From Elgaria multicarinata webbii (Eukaryota > Chordata > Lepidosauria > Squamata > Anguidae): a DNA stretch of 64,000 nucleotides. Below the pieces are notes generated by a model that was not told the origin of the DNA, searched no databases, and was given only the letters and a program-made list of their open reading frames with translations. The stretch spans positions 29,647,501 to 29,711,500 of the forward strand of contig NC_086183.1 in the NCBI RefSeq assembly GCF_023053635.1, given 5' to 3'. Made by a program: the position numbers and the translations under genes. Shown here one piece after another: positions 1-11,300 of the stretch. Position 1 is the stretch's first letter. Each line of letters opens with the position of its first letter.

Positions 1-756
1 GCTCAAGCTAAGCGCCACCACTTTATGAGCCTGAGGTGAGGGACAAACACCACCTTTCTACAAACTATGTGAAGGAAGGGATTAAACAGGAATAATTTCA
101 GGAATAAAATAATGCGCTGTGAATTATATGTGCTGATGGTGAATTAATGTCAGAACGGGTGTTATAGGTATAAAACTGCAGATGATAAATGCCAAGGAGA
201 CACGTGGGATTTTTGTGGTAGTAAAACAAACTGAGTAAAAATTTATTTCAACGTTCACAAACTTTGTTTCATAATAAAACTTTTCAGACCCTTGTTAAAA
301 CCTCTCATCCAATCCTTTCTTCTCATACACGCTTTCCTTTCTCTCACACCTTCACTCTTGAACTTTCTTTATTATCAGGATTGTTTAATATGCACCAACT
401 GACTATCTGCACACTACCCTCAAAAGACAACCCACTTTACTCTGATCCTCTAATTCTCCCCTCGAATTAAAGTACTTTAAAAACAACACCCCCCTATCAT
501 CTCAGTCATTCCCTTATATATCGTCCTTCCCCCTCCTAAGATATTCAATCTCCACCCACTCAGGTCAACATTTTAAACACAATAGACTTACAAATCCTAC
601 ACATTCATTAGGGAACTGACTTGTGGGGTGTAATGCCACAACGCCCATGTATCCATGGAGCAAGATTCGGTGGCTTGGCTTGCCTCAAAACCTTCCTTTA
701 TAGCCTTTTTAGAGCTAGAAACCTGTCCCAGGTCTGAATCTTCATTCATTACATTT
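1..756. other. Intergenic, nothing recognised
   Basis: AT-rich sequence with pyrimidine-rich stretches around 300-560. No exon-like reading frame with plausible splice sites and no repeat family was recognised. The short open frames here look like chance. Confidence 0.4.
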
Positions 757-960
757 ATATATAACCTTTTTTTCTTCCAAGGAGACCAAGGCGGCATACA
801 TGATCCTTCTGCTCTCCATATTATCCTCACAACAACCTTGTGAGGTAGGTTACGCTGAGAGTCAGTGAATGGCCCAAAGGCATCCAGTGAGCTTCCATGG
901 CCAAGCAAGCATTTCAATTCAGGTCTCCCAAGTCCTAGTCCAACACTACTCTAATCACTG
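757..960 (-). mobile_element. tRNA-derived SINE (antisense)
   Basis: The stretch reads, in antisense, like the SINEs at 39826 and 57005. It has the segment around CACAACAACCTTGTGAGGTAGG, then a diverged tRNA-like head near 930-960. The shared body across three places in the window shows it is a dispersed repeat. The subfamily is not named with certainty. Confidence 0.6.
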
Positions 961-974
961 CATTGACTCTCAAC

Positions 975-1170
975 AGGTTCAAAGGCTCCAATGGCCAGGC
1001 TGACTGCTGCTGATGGGAACTGTAGTCCAACACATCTGGAGGGCACCAGGTTGGGGAAGACTGGTATAGACTAGAGCAGAGCAACATGCAGACCTCCAGA
1101 TGTTCTGGCCTACAACTCCCATCAGCCTTAGCCAGTATTGCCAATGGTGAGGCATGATAGGAGTTGGAGG
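975..1170. repeat. Two arms of a palindromic hAT-like MITE family
   Basis: One arm (about 1005-1060) carries TAGTCCAACACATCTGGAG and CCAGGTTGGGGAAG. A second arm in the other orientation follows (about 1090-1130, CTCCAGATGTTCTGGCCTAC). These are diverged versions of the clean palindromic element at 18789-18911. Confidence 0.6.
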
Positions 1171-2189
1171 CCAAACTACAGCATGGGAAAATTGGAGACA
1201 GGCCAGCCTAAAAGATCAGAGGGAGGTTACACCCCCACCCCCCAAAAAAGTAGGGTGGTCAGTTAATCTCGTTTGCAGGCCTTTTAAAGGAAAAATTGAA
1301 AACGGTTTTTTAATTATTGGTTTGTTAAAAATAGTTTACGGTGGGCAGAGAAAATGGCCTCCGTAGCCCACCCCTAGCTATAGGCCTGAGACAGGCCACT
1401 TTCAAAATCAGGCAATGGGTTACTGTGAAAGTTCACAGAAGTAAATACATTTACATGCCGCTTATGGTGGATCCACACACATGGGATATTTATGCTACCA
1501 CGGCCACGCTCTCGCCTAGTCTCTTAAAAGCAGGATTGCAATGGTCCTTCCACAAGTGCATCAATACTACGCTTTATCCCCATTCTTGGCCACACACGAC
1601 ACTGTTGAAAGAACGGCACATGGCAACCAGTTCTCTGCGCTTTTACTTTCTCTCAGGTTGAAGCAGGCGCACCTGTGCCTATGGCTACCTGGGCAGTGGA
1701 TTTTTTTTAAAAAAAATGTGGGGGCATTAGCAAAACAACATGTGGAGTAATTTGGGGCCAGGTATCCACGATCTATACTTATTAATTAGAGTGGGATAGG
1801 CCTATTGGTTGTGAGAGTTGTGACCCAGTGGGGTGTAAAGAACGCATTTTATCTCTGGCAAAGTCAGTGTTGTGGGTTGGGAAACTGATGTCATTTCTGG
1901 TCTGCATATGACACAACTGCCCTCTACTGGTCAAAGGCACGGAGGAAGAAATTTAACGTTTAATCAATTAATCTGGAATAATTCATCAGCTAAGCTCTAC
2001 AGCACTAGAGGTGGCCTTACCCATTTATGTCAGAGATGCCACAGACTGACAAGGTGAGTAGACGTCAGGAATTTTCACCAGTGATTGGGGTATCTATTTC
2101 TCTCCGCCTTTCCCTTAGATCCAGGGCTCTGACACTTGGCAGTGAAAATACTATAAAGTACGTGAGAGGTGAGCTGTTTGTGGCAGGCT
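1171..2189. other. Intergenic, nothing recognised
   Basis: No gene or repeat family was recognised. Frames of up to about 106 codons occur on the plus strand near 1341-1661, but they have no known motif and no exon-like flanks. Confidence 0.35.
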
Positions 2190-2592
2190 GATGTCCAGCC
2201 GGAATCTGGCTTCCTATAACTTGAGCCCGTTATTCCGTGTCCTGCACTCTGGGATGACCGAGAAGAGATCTTGGCCCTCCTCTGTGTGACAACCTTTTAA
2301 GTATTTGAAGAGTGCTATCATGTCTCCCCTCAATCTTTCTGTTCTCCCAGGCATTTAGCAATATGTAATGAGCCTGGGTCTGTTTTTTTGGCTCATTGTT
2401 TGCCAAATTGAAAATGGAACCAGTGACCTAGGGAGGTTGTGGGCTCTCCCACACTAGAGGCCTTCAAGAGGCAGCTGGACATCCATCTGTCAGGGATGCT
2501 TTAGGGTGGATTCCTGTATTGAGCAGGGGTTGGACTCAGTGGACTTAGAGGCCCCTTCCAACTCTAGTATTCTATGATTCTATGAAATGAGG
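2190..2592. mobile_element. CR1 LINE 3' end with inverted 5' segment
   Basis: Positions 2405-2592 are the sense 3' end of a CR1 LINE: the coding tail (ACCTAGGGAGGTTGTGGGCT), the 3'UTR, and the diagnostic octamer-like tail ATTCTATGATTCTATGAA. Positions 2190-2360 are the part of CR1 that normally lies just upstream, in reverse orientation. This is the arrangement expected from twin priming during insertion. The intact order of the same segments is seen at 57781-58175. Confidence 0.75.
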
Positions 2593-3767
2593 GTACGACC
2601 ACTGAAACTAGTCTCTCCAGTAGTCACCCGCCTGACTTCATTCACTAAAGGTACCTGGAAAAGATATGAGTATAAACTGACCTAAAGGTCCAGATAGGTA
2701 TAGAGGGCAGGAGATGCTCCTTCAGATAACCTAATCCCAAGCTGTTTAGAGTTTGTGTCAAGGTTAACACCACCATTTTCCATCGTTCCCAGAAACAGTC
2801 TGAGAAGCCAGTGCAGAATGTGGCATGACATGATCCTATTGCCCAGTTCCAGTTCACAATCTGGCTGTCTTATTTTGGACTAGCTGAAGTTTCCGGGCTG
2901 TTTTTAAAGGCAGGAATGCTTTGCAGTAATCCAACGGGGAGATTACCTGAGCATGGGTAATGACAGCAAAACTATCTCAGTCCAGAGAGGGTCGCAGTTG
3001 GTGCATCATGGAACCCATTACCCTGCTCCATTCATGGAAGTTTTCAGGTGTGTGTGTGTGTGTCTGTGTGTGTATAGTCCAGGAGTCATCATCTTCCAGT
3101 CCTGTGTTTTATTACCACTTCTACCGACTTTTCCCTTAATGCAGAAAACACGCTAAGATGGGACAGCTGCATGCAGTCTTCTGATTACTACAGCTAGGAG
3201 CCCTTTGTCAGTCTAAGCTGATACATGGAGGCCACTTGTACCTCCAGTACAATATTGAACCCAAGAGCATTTGCAGGTTGCACCTCTAATCTGTTACGGG
3301 GAAGTGAAAACTAGTGGAGGCTGCTGGCTCTGTTGTCAGTGGGGCGGTGAAACTGCTCTGCGCTTTAGTCAGAACTCTAAAGGAGCTATCCTCGTCTAGT
3401 CCATTTCAGTGACCAGGCACTTGGAAGTCTTTACTTGGAAGTAACTTGCACTACATTCTGTCTACAGTGTACAAATTGCTCACCCTTGCTTTAAAATATT
3501 GCTGTTTCAATTTTTTTTTTAGCCAAATATAGCCCACCGCCAGATAAATCTGACAAAAATACACTCCAGAGATGCAGCTGGTTGTATATTAAACTCTTCA
3601 GGCTGTGAACAACAGACATGCAACAAGGCAGGGGAATAGCGTGTTAAAAGCCTTCTCTGGCGGCATCTAAAGTGTACTTCTGAAGTCTCACTAAAATCAA
3701 AACGGGTGGGAGCTTCCTTCAAAGGAAACATGCATAGGATTGCACTAAAAAAACCTGAACTTTTACC
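2593..3767. other. Intergenic, nothing firmly recognised
   Basis: A short TG-rich microsatellite lies at 3049-3075. Part of 2600-2950 resembles a LINE 3' region (GTGCAGAATGTGGCATGA) but is too diverged to assign. No gene is seen. Confidence 0.35.
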
Positions 3768-4010
3768 TTATTATTATTTATTATTATTTATTTATATAGC
3801 ACCATCGATGTACATGGTGCTGTACAGATAACACAGTAAATAGCAAGACCCTGCCGCATAGGCTTACAATCTAATAAAGTTGTAGTAAACAATAAGGAGG
3901 GAAAGAGAATGCAAACAGGGACAGGGAAGTGTAAACAGGCACCGGGAAGGGTGAAGCTAACAGTATAGAGTCAGAACAAACTCAAAGTTTAAAAGCTATA
4001 GGGATGCTTC
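3768..4010 (-). mobile_element. L2-type LINE 3' tail (antisense)
   Basis: The segment starts with ATT-rich sequence, then ATATAGCACCATCGATGTAC and GACCCTGCCGCATAGGCTTA. It matches the 3' part of the longer L2-type copies at 6388-7270 and 62520-63130. Confidence 0.75.
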
Positions 4011-4129
4011 TACATTTCTGCCTGCGGGGCTGCTGCTAATGGCACAGAAGCAGGGCCAGTAAGAATGCATTGTACTTGTGGGCTATTTGGAGAAAGACAT
4101 ATTTCTGGGGCTACAAGCCAATGGGCCGG

Positions 4130-4320
4130 ATCCAGTCATGCTTAGAGTAGCCCCATTGAAATGGGTGAGACTTAAATTAGTCATGATTAACTTATCCCAT
4201 CAGTTTCAAGGGGTCTGCTCTAAGTATGACTAACAGCGCAATCCTATGTGTATCTACTCAGGAGTAAGCCCCATTGAGTTCAGTGGGAACTACTCTCAGG
4301 TAAATGTATATAGGATTTCA
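4130..4320. repeat. Short interspersed repeat with GCAATCCTAT motif
   Basis: The block has GCAATCCTATGTGTATCTAC, then AGTAAGCCCCATTGAGTTCA, then ATATAGGATTTC, so its ends are roughly inverted copies of each other. A diverged relative lies near 49535-49620. It looks like a MITE family of reptiles. The name is not known to me. Confidence 0.5.
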
Positions 4321-4529
4321 GTTTCCTTCCTGCCCCCTTTTCTGATGATTATGCTACATGTTGTTGTTTTAGATTTTATTGTTTTATTTGCTTTTCACCA
4401 AAAGATTATGTAACCCGCTTTGATCCCTATTGAAGGGCAAAAGTGGGATATAATTTCAATTCATACATCAAAGCCCAGGCGATGGCAAAGACATGACACC
4501 AGAGAGGGTTCCCCCTCCTTCGCCCCAGT

Positions 4530-5139
4530 TATTTATCCAATAGAAATGCTACGTGCAACCGCATCCGCTAGAAATTGTCTCATTCATGACTATTTGCCTG
4601 CAAAAACGAAGCTTACGCAAGGCTTAGCCAATAGGAAAGGCAGAAAAATCCCTCCACGAACAAACAACCTACGCTTCAACCAATGGGAAGTAAAAAGGGG
4701 AGGGGGACTTGCGATTGGTCTTCAGGAACTTGACCCAACCTCTCTCGTTTGTCAATCAGTTCCCCCCCCCCCCCGCTTCCCTTTCCCAGACCAGTTTCAT
4801 CTAACGGGAAGGCGGGGAGCGAACGAGCTATCAATAGCCAATGAGAAAGCTCTTTATAGATTTGCCAATACCTTTGTCCAATGAATGAGCCTTACTCACA
4901 GTCAGGGAACGAGCGGGAGACGGAGGGAAAGAGAGGAGGGCGCAGAGGTAGGGAACATGGAACCCAATCAGGGAGCGCCTTACATTCCTCCTCTTGACGG
5001 CTGGCCAACCAGAGGGGCCGGCGCATGGCGGCGCCGCTCTGAGAGGAGAGGAGGGTGAGGGCGGCCATTTTGAGTCGGGCCCGGAACGGAGGCTCGATGG
5101 CCGGGCAACCGCGACGCTGCGGCGGGGTTTGAGCGGGCC
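4530..5139 (+). promoter_or_regulatory. HNRNPUL1 promoter: CCAAT array and CpG island
   Basis: CCAAT pentamers occur at 4537, 4628, 4680, 4838, 4865, 4878 and 4964, with one in reverse (ATTGG) at 4714. From about 4970 the sequence becomes CpG-rich and stays so past the start codon. CCAAT is the core bound by NF-Y. A CCAAT cluster next to a CpG island is typical of housekeeping genes, which fits an hnRNP gene. No clear TATA box is placed, and the transcription start cannot be fixed from sequence. Confidence 0.65.
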
Positions 5140-5320
5140 ATGGACGTGCGGAGGCTGCGCGTCAACGAGCTGAAGGAGGAGCTGGGCCGTCGCGGCCTCG
5201 ATACCCGCGGGCTGAAGGCCGAGTTGGCGGAGCGGCTGCAGGCGGCGCTAGAAGCGGAGCAGGGCCGTGGCGGAGCGCCTGGACCGGGCTCGGGCAGAGA
5301 TCCGCTGTCTGACGGACATT
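5140..5320 (+). CDS. HNRNPUL1: HNRNPUL1 exon 1 (SAP domain)
   Basis: Encodes residues 1-60 plus one base. The SAP motif ([19 protein letters not shown]) binds DNA in this family. The donor is GTAAGC at 5321. The last residues, SDGH, join to Y of exon 2, reproducing the DGHY I recall from the human protein. The acidic stretch that lies between SAP and DGHY in mammals is not present. Confidence 0.9.
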
Positions 5321-8300
5321 GTAAGCGGAAGGGAAGGGCCGGGATGCCTCGCTCCGGAGCAGGGCGGGGGTGCTCCGGGCCCTCCCGTTAGAGAAGGCGC
5401 GGGCCTCCCGGTGCAGCTCCGAGCTGGGGACCTCGGCTCTCCCGGTGAACCTCTGCACCGGGGGACGGCGGGCCTCTGGTCCTCTTCCACCCGTTAGCGG
5501 GCGTGTGGGCCCCTCGGTGCGTCTCCGCGATGGGGGCCGCGGTCCTCCGGCCCTCTTCCACCCTTCAGAAGGCATGTGGGCCCCGGGGTGGAGCTCTGCG
5601 CTGGGGACGGGGGGGGGTCTCCCGGTGCAGCGGACTCGGGGCTTTCTCGTGCGAGCCCTCGGTGCGTGGGTCCCCTGGGGCAGCTCCGCGCTGGGCCGCA
5701 GGACTCCTTCGGCCCCGTTGTGCAGAAAGGTTGGAGAGGCGCTCGCAGGGGGGGGGTCTCCGCAACAGACCCGGGTGCGGCTCTGTGCTGGGGATCGCGG
5801 CTCCTTTGCCCTCGTTCTTCCGGGAGAGCCGGAGCCCCGTGGTGCAATTCCCTGCTAAGGCCTGCTGGTTCCCTGGTGGGTTTTCTAGCGTAGTTCTTCT
5901 GGGAGAGACCCCACTGGTGCAGCTCCGTGCTGGGAGCCTCTGTCATCGTTTTGCTGTAGGGCCCCCAGATGAGTCCGCTTGTGGAGCTCGGGGGCGGGGT
6001 GGGGTGGGGCGTATTCCTCAGCAGCAGGTGATGAGGGGACCAGGGTGGCCTTTTCTCATCGCGGTTCTAAACTTTTGCCCGGTTGCCGAGGCATTCCTAG
6101 AGCTCTCCTCTGACAAAGGATAGAGATGCCGGGTGGTTGGGGGGGGGGGGGGGAAACTTGCAAAGGTGATGTACATGGAGTGCTTTGGTTAAAATGCACT
6201 CTTATCAATGCTAAAGGTTGTTGATGATACTCTTCGCTGGGCAAATTCGGGTTGAATCGCATTTAGCATCTGATGCTGAAAAGAGTAAAAAAAAAACACC
6301 CCAAAGAATCCTCCCTAGCCGAGGATAATAGAAAGATGAGCACTTGATCTTGCTCTCTTGTTTGCAAACACCCCTCCCAGACTTGATATTATTATTATTA
6401 TTTATTTATATAGCACCATCGATGTACATGGTGCTGCACAGATTACACAGTAAATAGCAAGACCCTGCCGCATAGGCTTACAATCTAATAAAGTTGTAGT
6501 AAACAATAAGGAGGGAAAGAGAATGCAAACAGGCACCGGGTAGGGTGAAGCTAACAGTATAGAGTCAGAACAAACTCAAAGTTTAAAAGCTATAGGGAAA
6601 AGAAAAGTTTTTAGCTGAGTTTTAAAAGCTGTGATTGAGTTGGTAGTTCTCAAGTGTTCTGGAAGAGCGTTCCAGGCATGAGGGGCAGCAGAGGAAAAAG
6701 GATGAAGCCGAGTAAGGGAAATGGAGGTCCTTGGGCAGGCGAGAAGCATGGCATCAGAGGAGCGAAGAGCACGAGCGGGGCAATAGTGTGAGATGAGAGA
6801 GGAGAGATAGGCAGGAGCTAGACCGTGAAAAGCTTTGAAGGTCAACAGGAGAAGTTTATATTGGATTCTGGAGTGAATTGGAAGCCAATGAAGAGATTTC
6901 AGAAGTGGAGTGACATGGTCAGAGCGGCGGGCCAGGAAGATGATCTTAGCGGCAGAGTGGTGGACAGAGACTAGTGGACTGATGTGAGATGAGGGGAGGC
7001 CAGAGAGAAGGTGGTTGCAGTAGTCCAACCGAGAGATAACCAGTGCGTGAACGAGAGTCTTGGCAGAAGAGACAGACAAAAATGGTTGAATCCTGGCAAT
7101 ATTATACAGGAAGAAACGACAAGATTTAGCTACTGCCTCGATATGAGGAATAAAGGAGAGCGAGGAATCAAATATAAAGCCAAGACTACGAGCTTCCTTG
7201 ACCGGAGTAAGCGTGACATCGTTGACAGATATGTATGTTGACTTGTCATCTTGTAAGATTCGAGGCATGATTTCTCCCTGTCGTCATGACAGACATTTAG
7301 GCCTGTCACTCTGGAAAACATAAAGCCTTTTCGCACACTCTTTCACGCCCTGTTGTTTGTCTGACATCCAGATATCTTTCCTCCAGGTAGCACTTGGTTG
7401 CTAGGGCTTACTATATTTTCTGAGCACCTGGAATACTCTTTTGCCCTGGGGAAGCTGCAGCTTTTTCTGTAGATAGCACAGCTGTGTTCTAGGTGAGGGG
7501 AGTGTCCCTTCAGAGCAGGGAAGCATCGCCAAGGCTTGTGATCAGTAGATTAGGGGAGGGGAGGATTGGCATCAAGACCCGAGTTTGGAAAACGCGTGTG
7601 TGAGTTCAAGGGCGATGGGCTGTCCTCGGGGAGTGAAGAGGTGTTGCCCATTCTGTGTAGAAATGGTTGAATATACAGGAGAGATGAGCTTGGGTGGGGA
7701 GTTTCTGTCCATTTGTGCACAGTGGACTTAAAATATGAGATTTCCCTTCATTGGTATTTGGTGTGGTGTGGTGGGTGTGCAGTTCCTGCTGCTCTCCTTC
7801 ATTTTCCAGCCCTGGCTTATACATTTGGCATAATCAGAGGATAAGGCTTTTCTTTGACTGTACTATTTTCATGCTTCCCCCCCTCCCCTTGGGATGTGTT
7901 GGGGAGGGAATCTTGCCAAGAAAAACAGCATGTGTGGAAGAAGAGTAGACCGAATCCTTGTCCCTGACATTGTAATTTATCACATGCAGTGAGTTTCTTC
8001 CCCAGGAGGAACTTTCGAACATGAATGTCACCCACTGCCTTATCTGCACCCTCTAATAATGTAGTCCAGAAAAAGCTGCTGCCACCAGGTTCTGCTGAAG
8101 CTATAAACTGGCCTCAGTCGTGCACACACAACCCATTTGCCACGACCTACCCTCAGCTGTTAAGAAATGCTGGAGAATGTGTTTTCAAAGTCGGGATTGG
8201 AATGGATAGAATGGAGTAGTTGCTCTTACCGATGTCCTTGTGTTTCCCATTTCAAGATGGCATCCATGACGATGCTCCCACGGACGACCTGCAAGGATAC

Positions 8301-11300
8301 CAGTCTTTTGAGCATTGCAACATTAAACAAGAGAATGAATCTGGGTATGAGAGGGGACCTATAGATCAAGATCATTCTGGATTACGTTCAGGTACAGTCT
8401 GAAGTTTTAAAAACAGGCTTTTGCCACAAGCTGATGGGGTTCACACGACACGCTAAATCAACTAGTGTGGGCTGTTGTTGATCCGTGGGTTATTGTGTTG
8501 CCTTTACACAGCATCTTTCTGCAAGGTGGGTTATGTCTGAACGCAGCGTGCTTTCCACAGGGCTGCTCGTTAACCATGCAGTGTGGCTTGTTAACCATCC
8601 TGAACAACCCAATGACACGCCATGGGTTCTCAAGAAGAAGAAGAAAAATCTTGTTTGAGAAAAATAACTCACACTGCATGTTTAACAAGCCACCCTGCAA
8701 AAAACGCGCTGTGTTCAGACAACACGATAATCCACCCTGCGGAAAACACGCTCCATTCAGACAACACACTAACCCATGGTGGGTTAGTGTGTTGTGTGAA
8801 CCCAGTCGATGTGTAGATAGCATCCTTGTCGATCAGATACAAAAGTTTTGAATAGCGCTGCTGTTATGCCCTTTGCGGGTGGTCTCTAGCATGTATGTAT
8901 TTTTTCTGCGGGGAGGGGGGAAGCACCCAAGCCAGTACTTGCTTTTTCATTGGTGAAATGTACGACCTTGTTGTTAAGACCTCATGTAGGTTACAAAACA
9001 ACTCTGTGCACTGTCACACATTGGTCCCATAATAGGATCTCTGTCATTTCTAGTAGAGCCGTATCCAACCCCTTTTCTTGTTGAATCCACTGTTGCGGTG
9101 AGGGGAAGATTTTGCCCCCCTCCCCTCCTGTTTATTGATTTTGCCCCTTATGATTCACTGGGAACACCGCATGCTAGCCCCATTATCAGCTTACCCATGC
9201 CTCAGGCTCAGTACTTTGCTGTGCTAGCGGTATACGATGAACCGCTAGGATTGTGAAGAATACATCACGGGAAGAGAATGCTGGGGGATTGTTTATTTAG
9301 ATAGATACCTTGTGGTTTTGATTCTCACCCGTAAGTCCCAATGATCGCGAATGCTTCCTTCCAAAGTCATACGCTGACGATCTCTTCGATAGTGCTTTAA
9401 ATGCTTGCTGGATTGGTGCCAAACCATTTAGCAAACTGAGATTTAAATAAGACTTCTCTTGGGCTTTTGGCTACGATTGCAGCCTTCTCGGCATGAGCTG
9501 CAGCAGTTGTGCCTTCAGTATAAGAACTTCCTTGTTCCGCTCAATGTGTTCTGCTGTGTTTGAGTGCAGAAATGAAGACGGAACCGAAACAAGAGGAGCC
9601 TGGCCCCGGCTACAACATGCAGGCCTCCGGTTACAATGCCCCTTCCTCTGGCTATACAGGACCCTCCCCTAACTACAACACTTCCGCCTCTGGCTACAAT
9701 GCACCTCCCTCCAGTTACGGCACCACTGACTCATCTCAGTCCTGGCAGCAGCAGCAAGGGCGTAAGAGGCCGTTTGAGGAATCGCGGGGGCATGGGTATT
9801 ACGAACATCGAGAGGATAAAAGGTGCGTTGAAGCAAGACTGTGTGGCTTTATTTCCCTTTCCCCTGAATTGATGGAGAGGAACTTCATCCATGATGGCAT
9901 TGAGAGTCAAGGCTTTGCAGGTCATACCCCACCAAAGGCAGATACTCTGTCTCGGAGAGGCTTTCCTAGCCTCCATGGATTTAAGTAACTTAAAAGGATT
10001 GGATTTCAATCACTTAGAAAGATTGCAAATTATCTAGTGCAAAATTTTCAAGAGTGGATATTTCTTGATCCTCATATGCCAAAGTAGAAATTCGTTTAGC
10101 TGAAATGAATGGAACTTCTGTGACATCTTAAGAGTTGGGTGCAAATTTGAATTACCATCCTGGAAACGGATGCTTTTTAATAGGGGCAGCAGTAATGGGA
10201 ACAGCAGCCCGATGAACTTGGTCAGCAATCCGAATTTTATTTTCGGTAGCCACCGTCCAGGTTGGGAGGTGGCTTCCATAAGCTTGCCGATTCATGCCCT
10301 TCATGAGCTGGGCTTGCCTTGCCGGTTGCATCTTAGTCCCATGAAATGGATTTATGGGTCTCTTTTCCAGGGGCCGATCTCCTCAGCCGCCTGCAGAAGA
10401 CGACGAAGACGATTTTGATGACTCGCTGGTGGCCATTGATACATGTAAGTTGTGGGGGTTTGTAGCAGCCTCCCTCTTGTCTGACCTCATCTCGGGGACG
10501 CGTATGCCAGGGTCTCGCTTTCTCCTTTGTTGCCATCGCCTTCAAGGGTATAGCTCCCATGATGTCTAGGAGGGTGGTAGCAGCAGGGGTTTGCTTGGCA
10601 GGCGGCCGACTGCAGTGGAAGTGAAAGAAGACAGAGGAGGAGCTGCAGCACTGCTGAGTAATTGTGTTCAAAATAATTAATCTTGCATGTTTGAGCCTTG
10701 TATGGAGTCATCCCAGTACTTCAACCCTTACTGGCGGTAGGCCCTAATCCAGCTCTCTATAGGCCCAGTATGGCCGCCTTGAGGCCCAGTATTGGGCAAA
10801 AGGCGGGATACAAATAAATAATAATAATAATATATAGCTGCCTGTCTGCGTTTAATTTAACAATTGCATGACCTTTTCTCACTTATGCACATTTCCAGCC
10901 CTGTGCCCTCTGATTGAAGCAGGTGAGAATCTAGACTTCTCTCTTCCCGTGCTGCCAAAACTTGAGAGAGAGCCTAATTTCTCTGCATCCAGAAGTAGAA
11001 GCAGCCAAGGGAGATAAAACACTCAGCAGAGCTGTGGGCAGGCCTGGATTTGAAGGTCTTGTTTTGCCTCCTTTCTTGTCTCAAATATGTTTTGAGCGAG
11101 CGGCCCATGCTTACATCAACCTGAAAATCCGATAGATAGCACTGGCCTGGCCTGGCCTGAACCAGTTGCCATACGTGTCTGGTAACTGGTCAGCGTCTTT
11201 CTTCAGTGATGGATGTTGCACAACGGCTGTAAAAGCAACTTCCCACTGCGCTGTCTACTTGGCTTCTAGGCCTACGTGGAGCAATTGTAGCAGGGGAAAA

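Noticed and set aside
4420-4884. 154-codon plus-strand frame in the promoter
   Set aside because: It spans the CCAAT array, has no known domain and no conserved start context.
5162-5946. Long minus-strand open frames over exon 1 and intron 1 of HNRNPUL1
   Set aside because: They are due to GC-rich sequence with few stop codons; no motif, and antisense to a clear exon.
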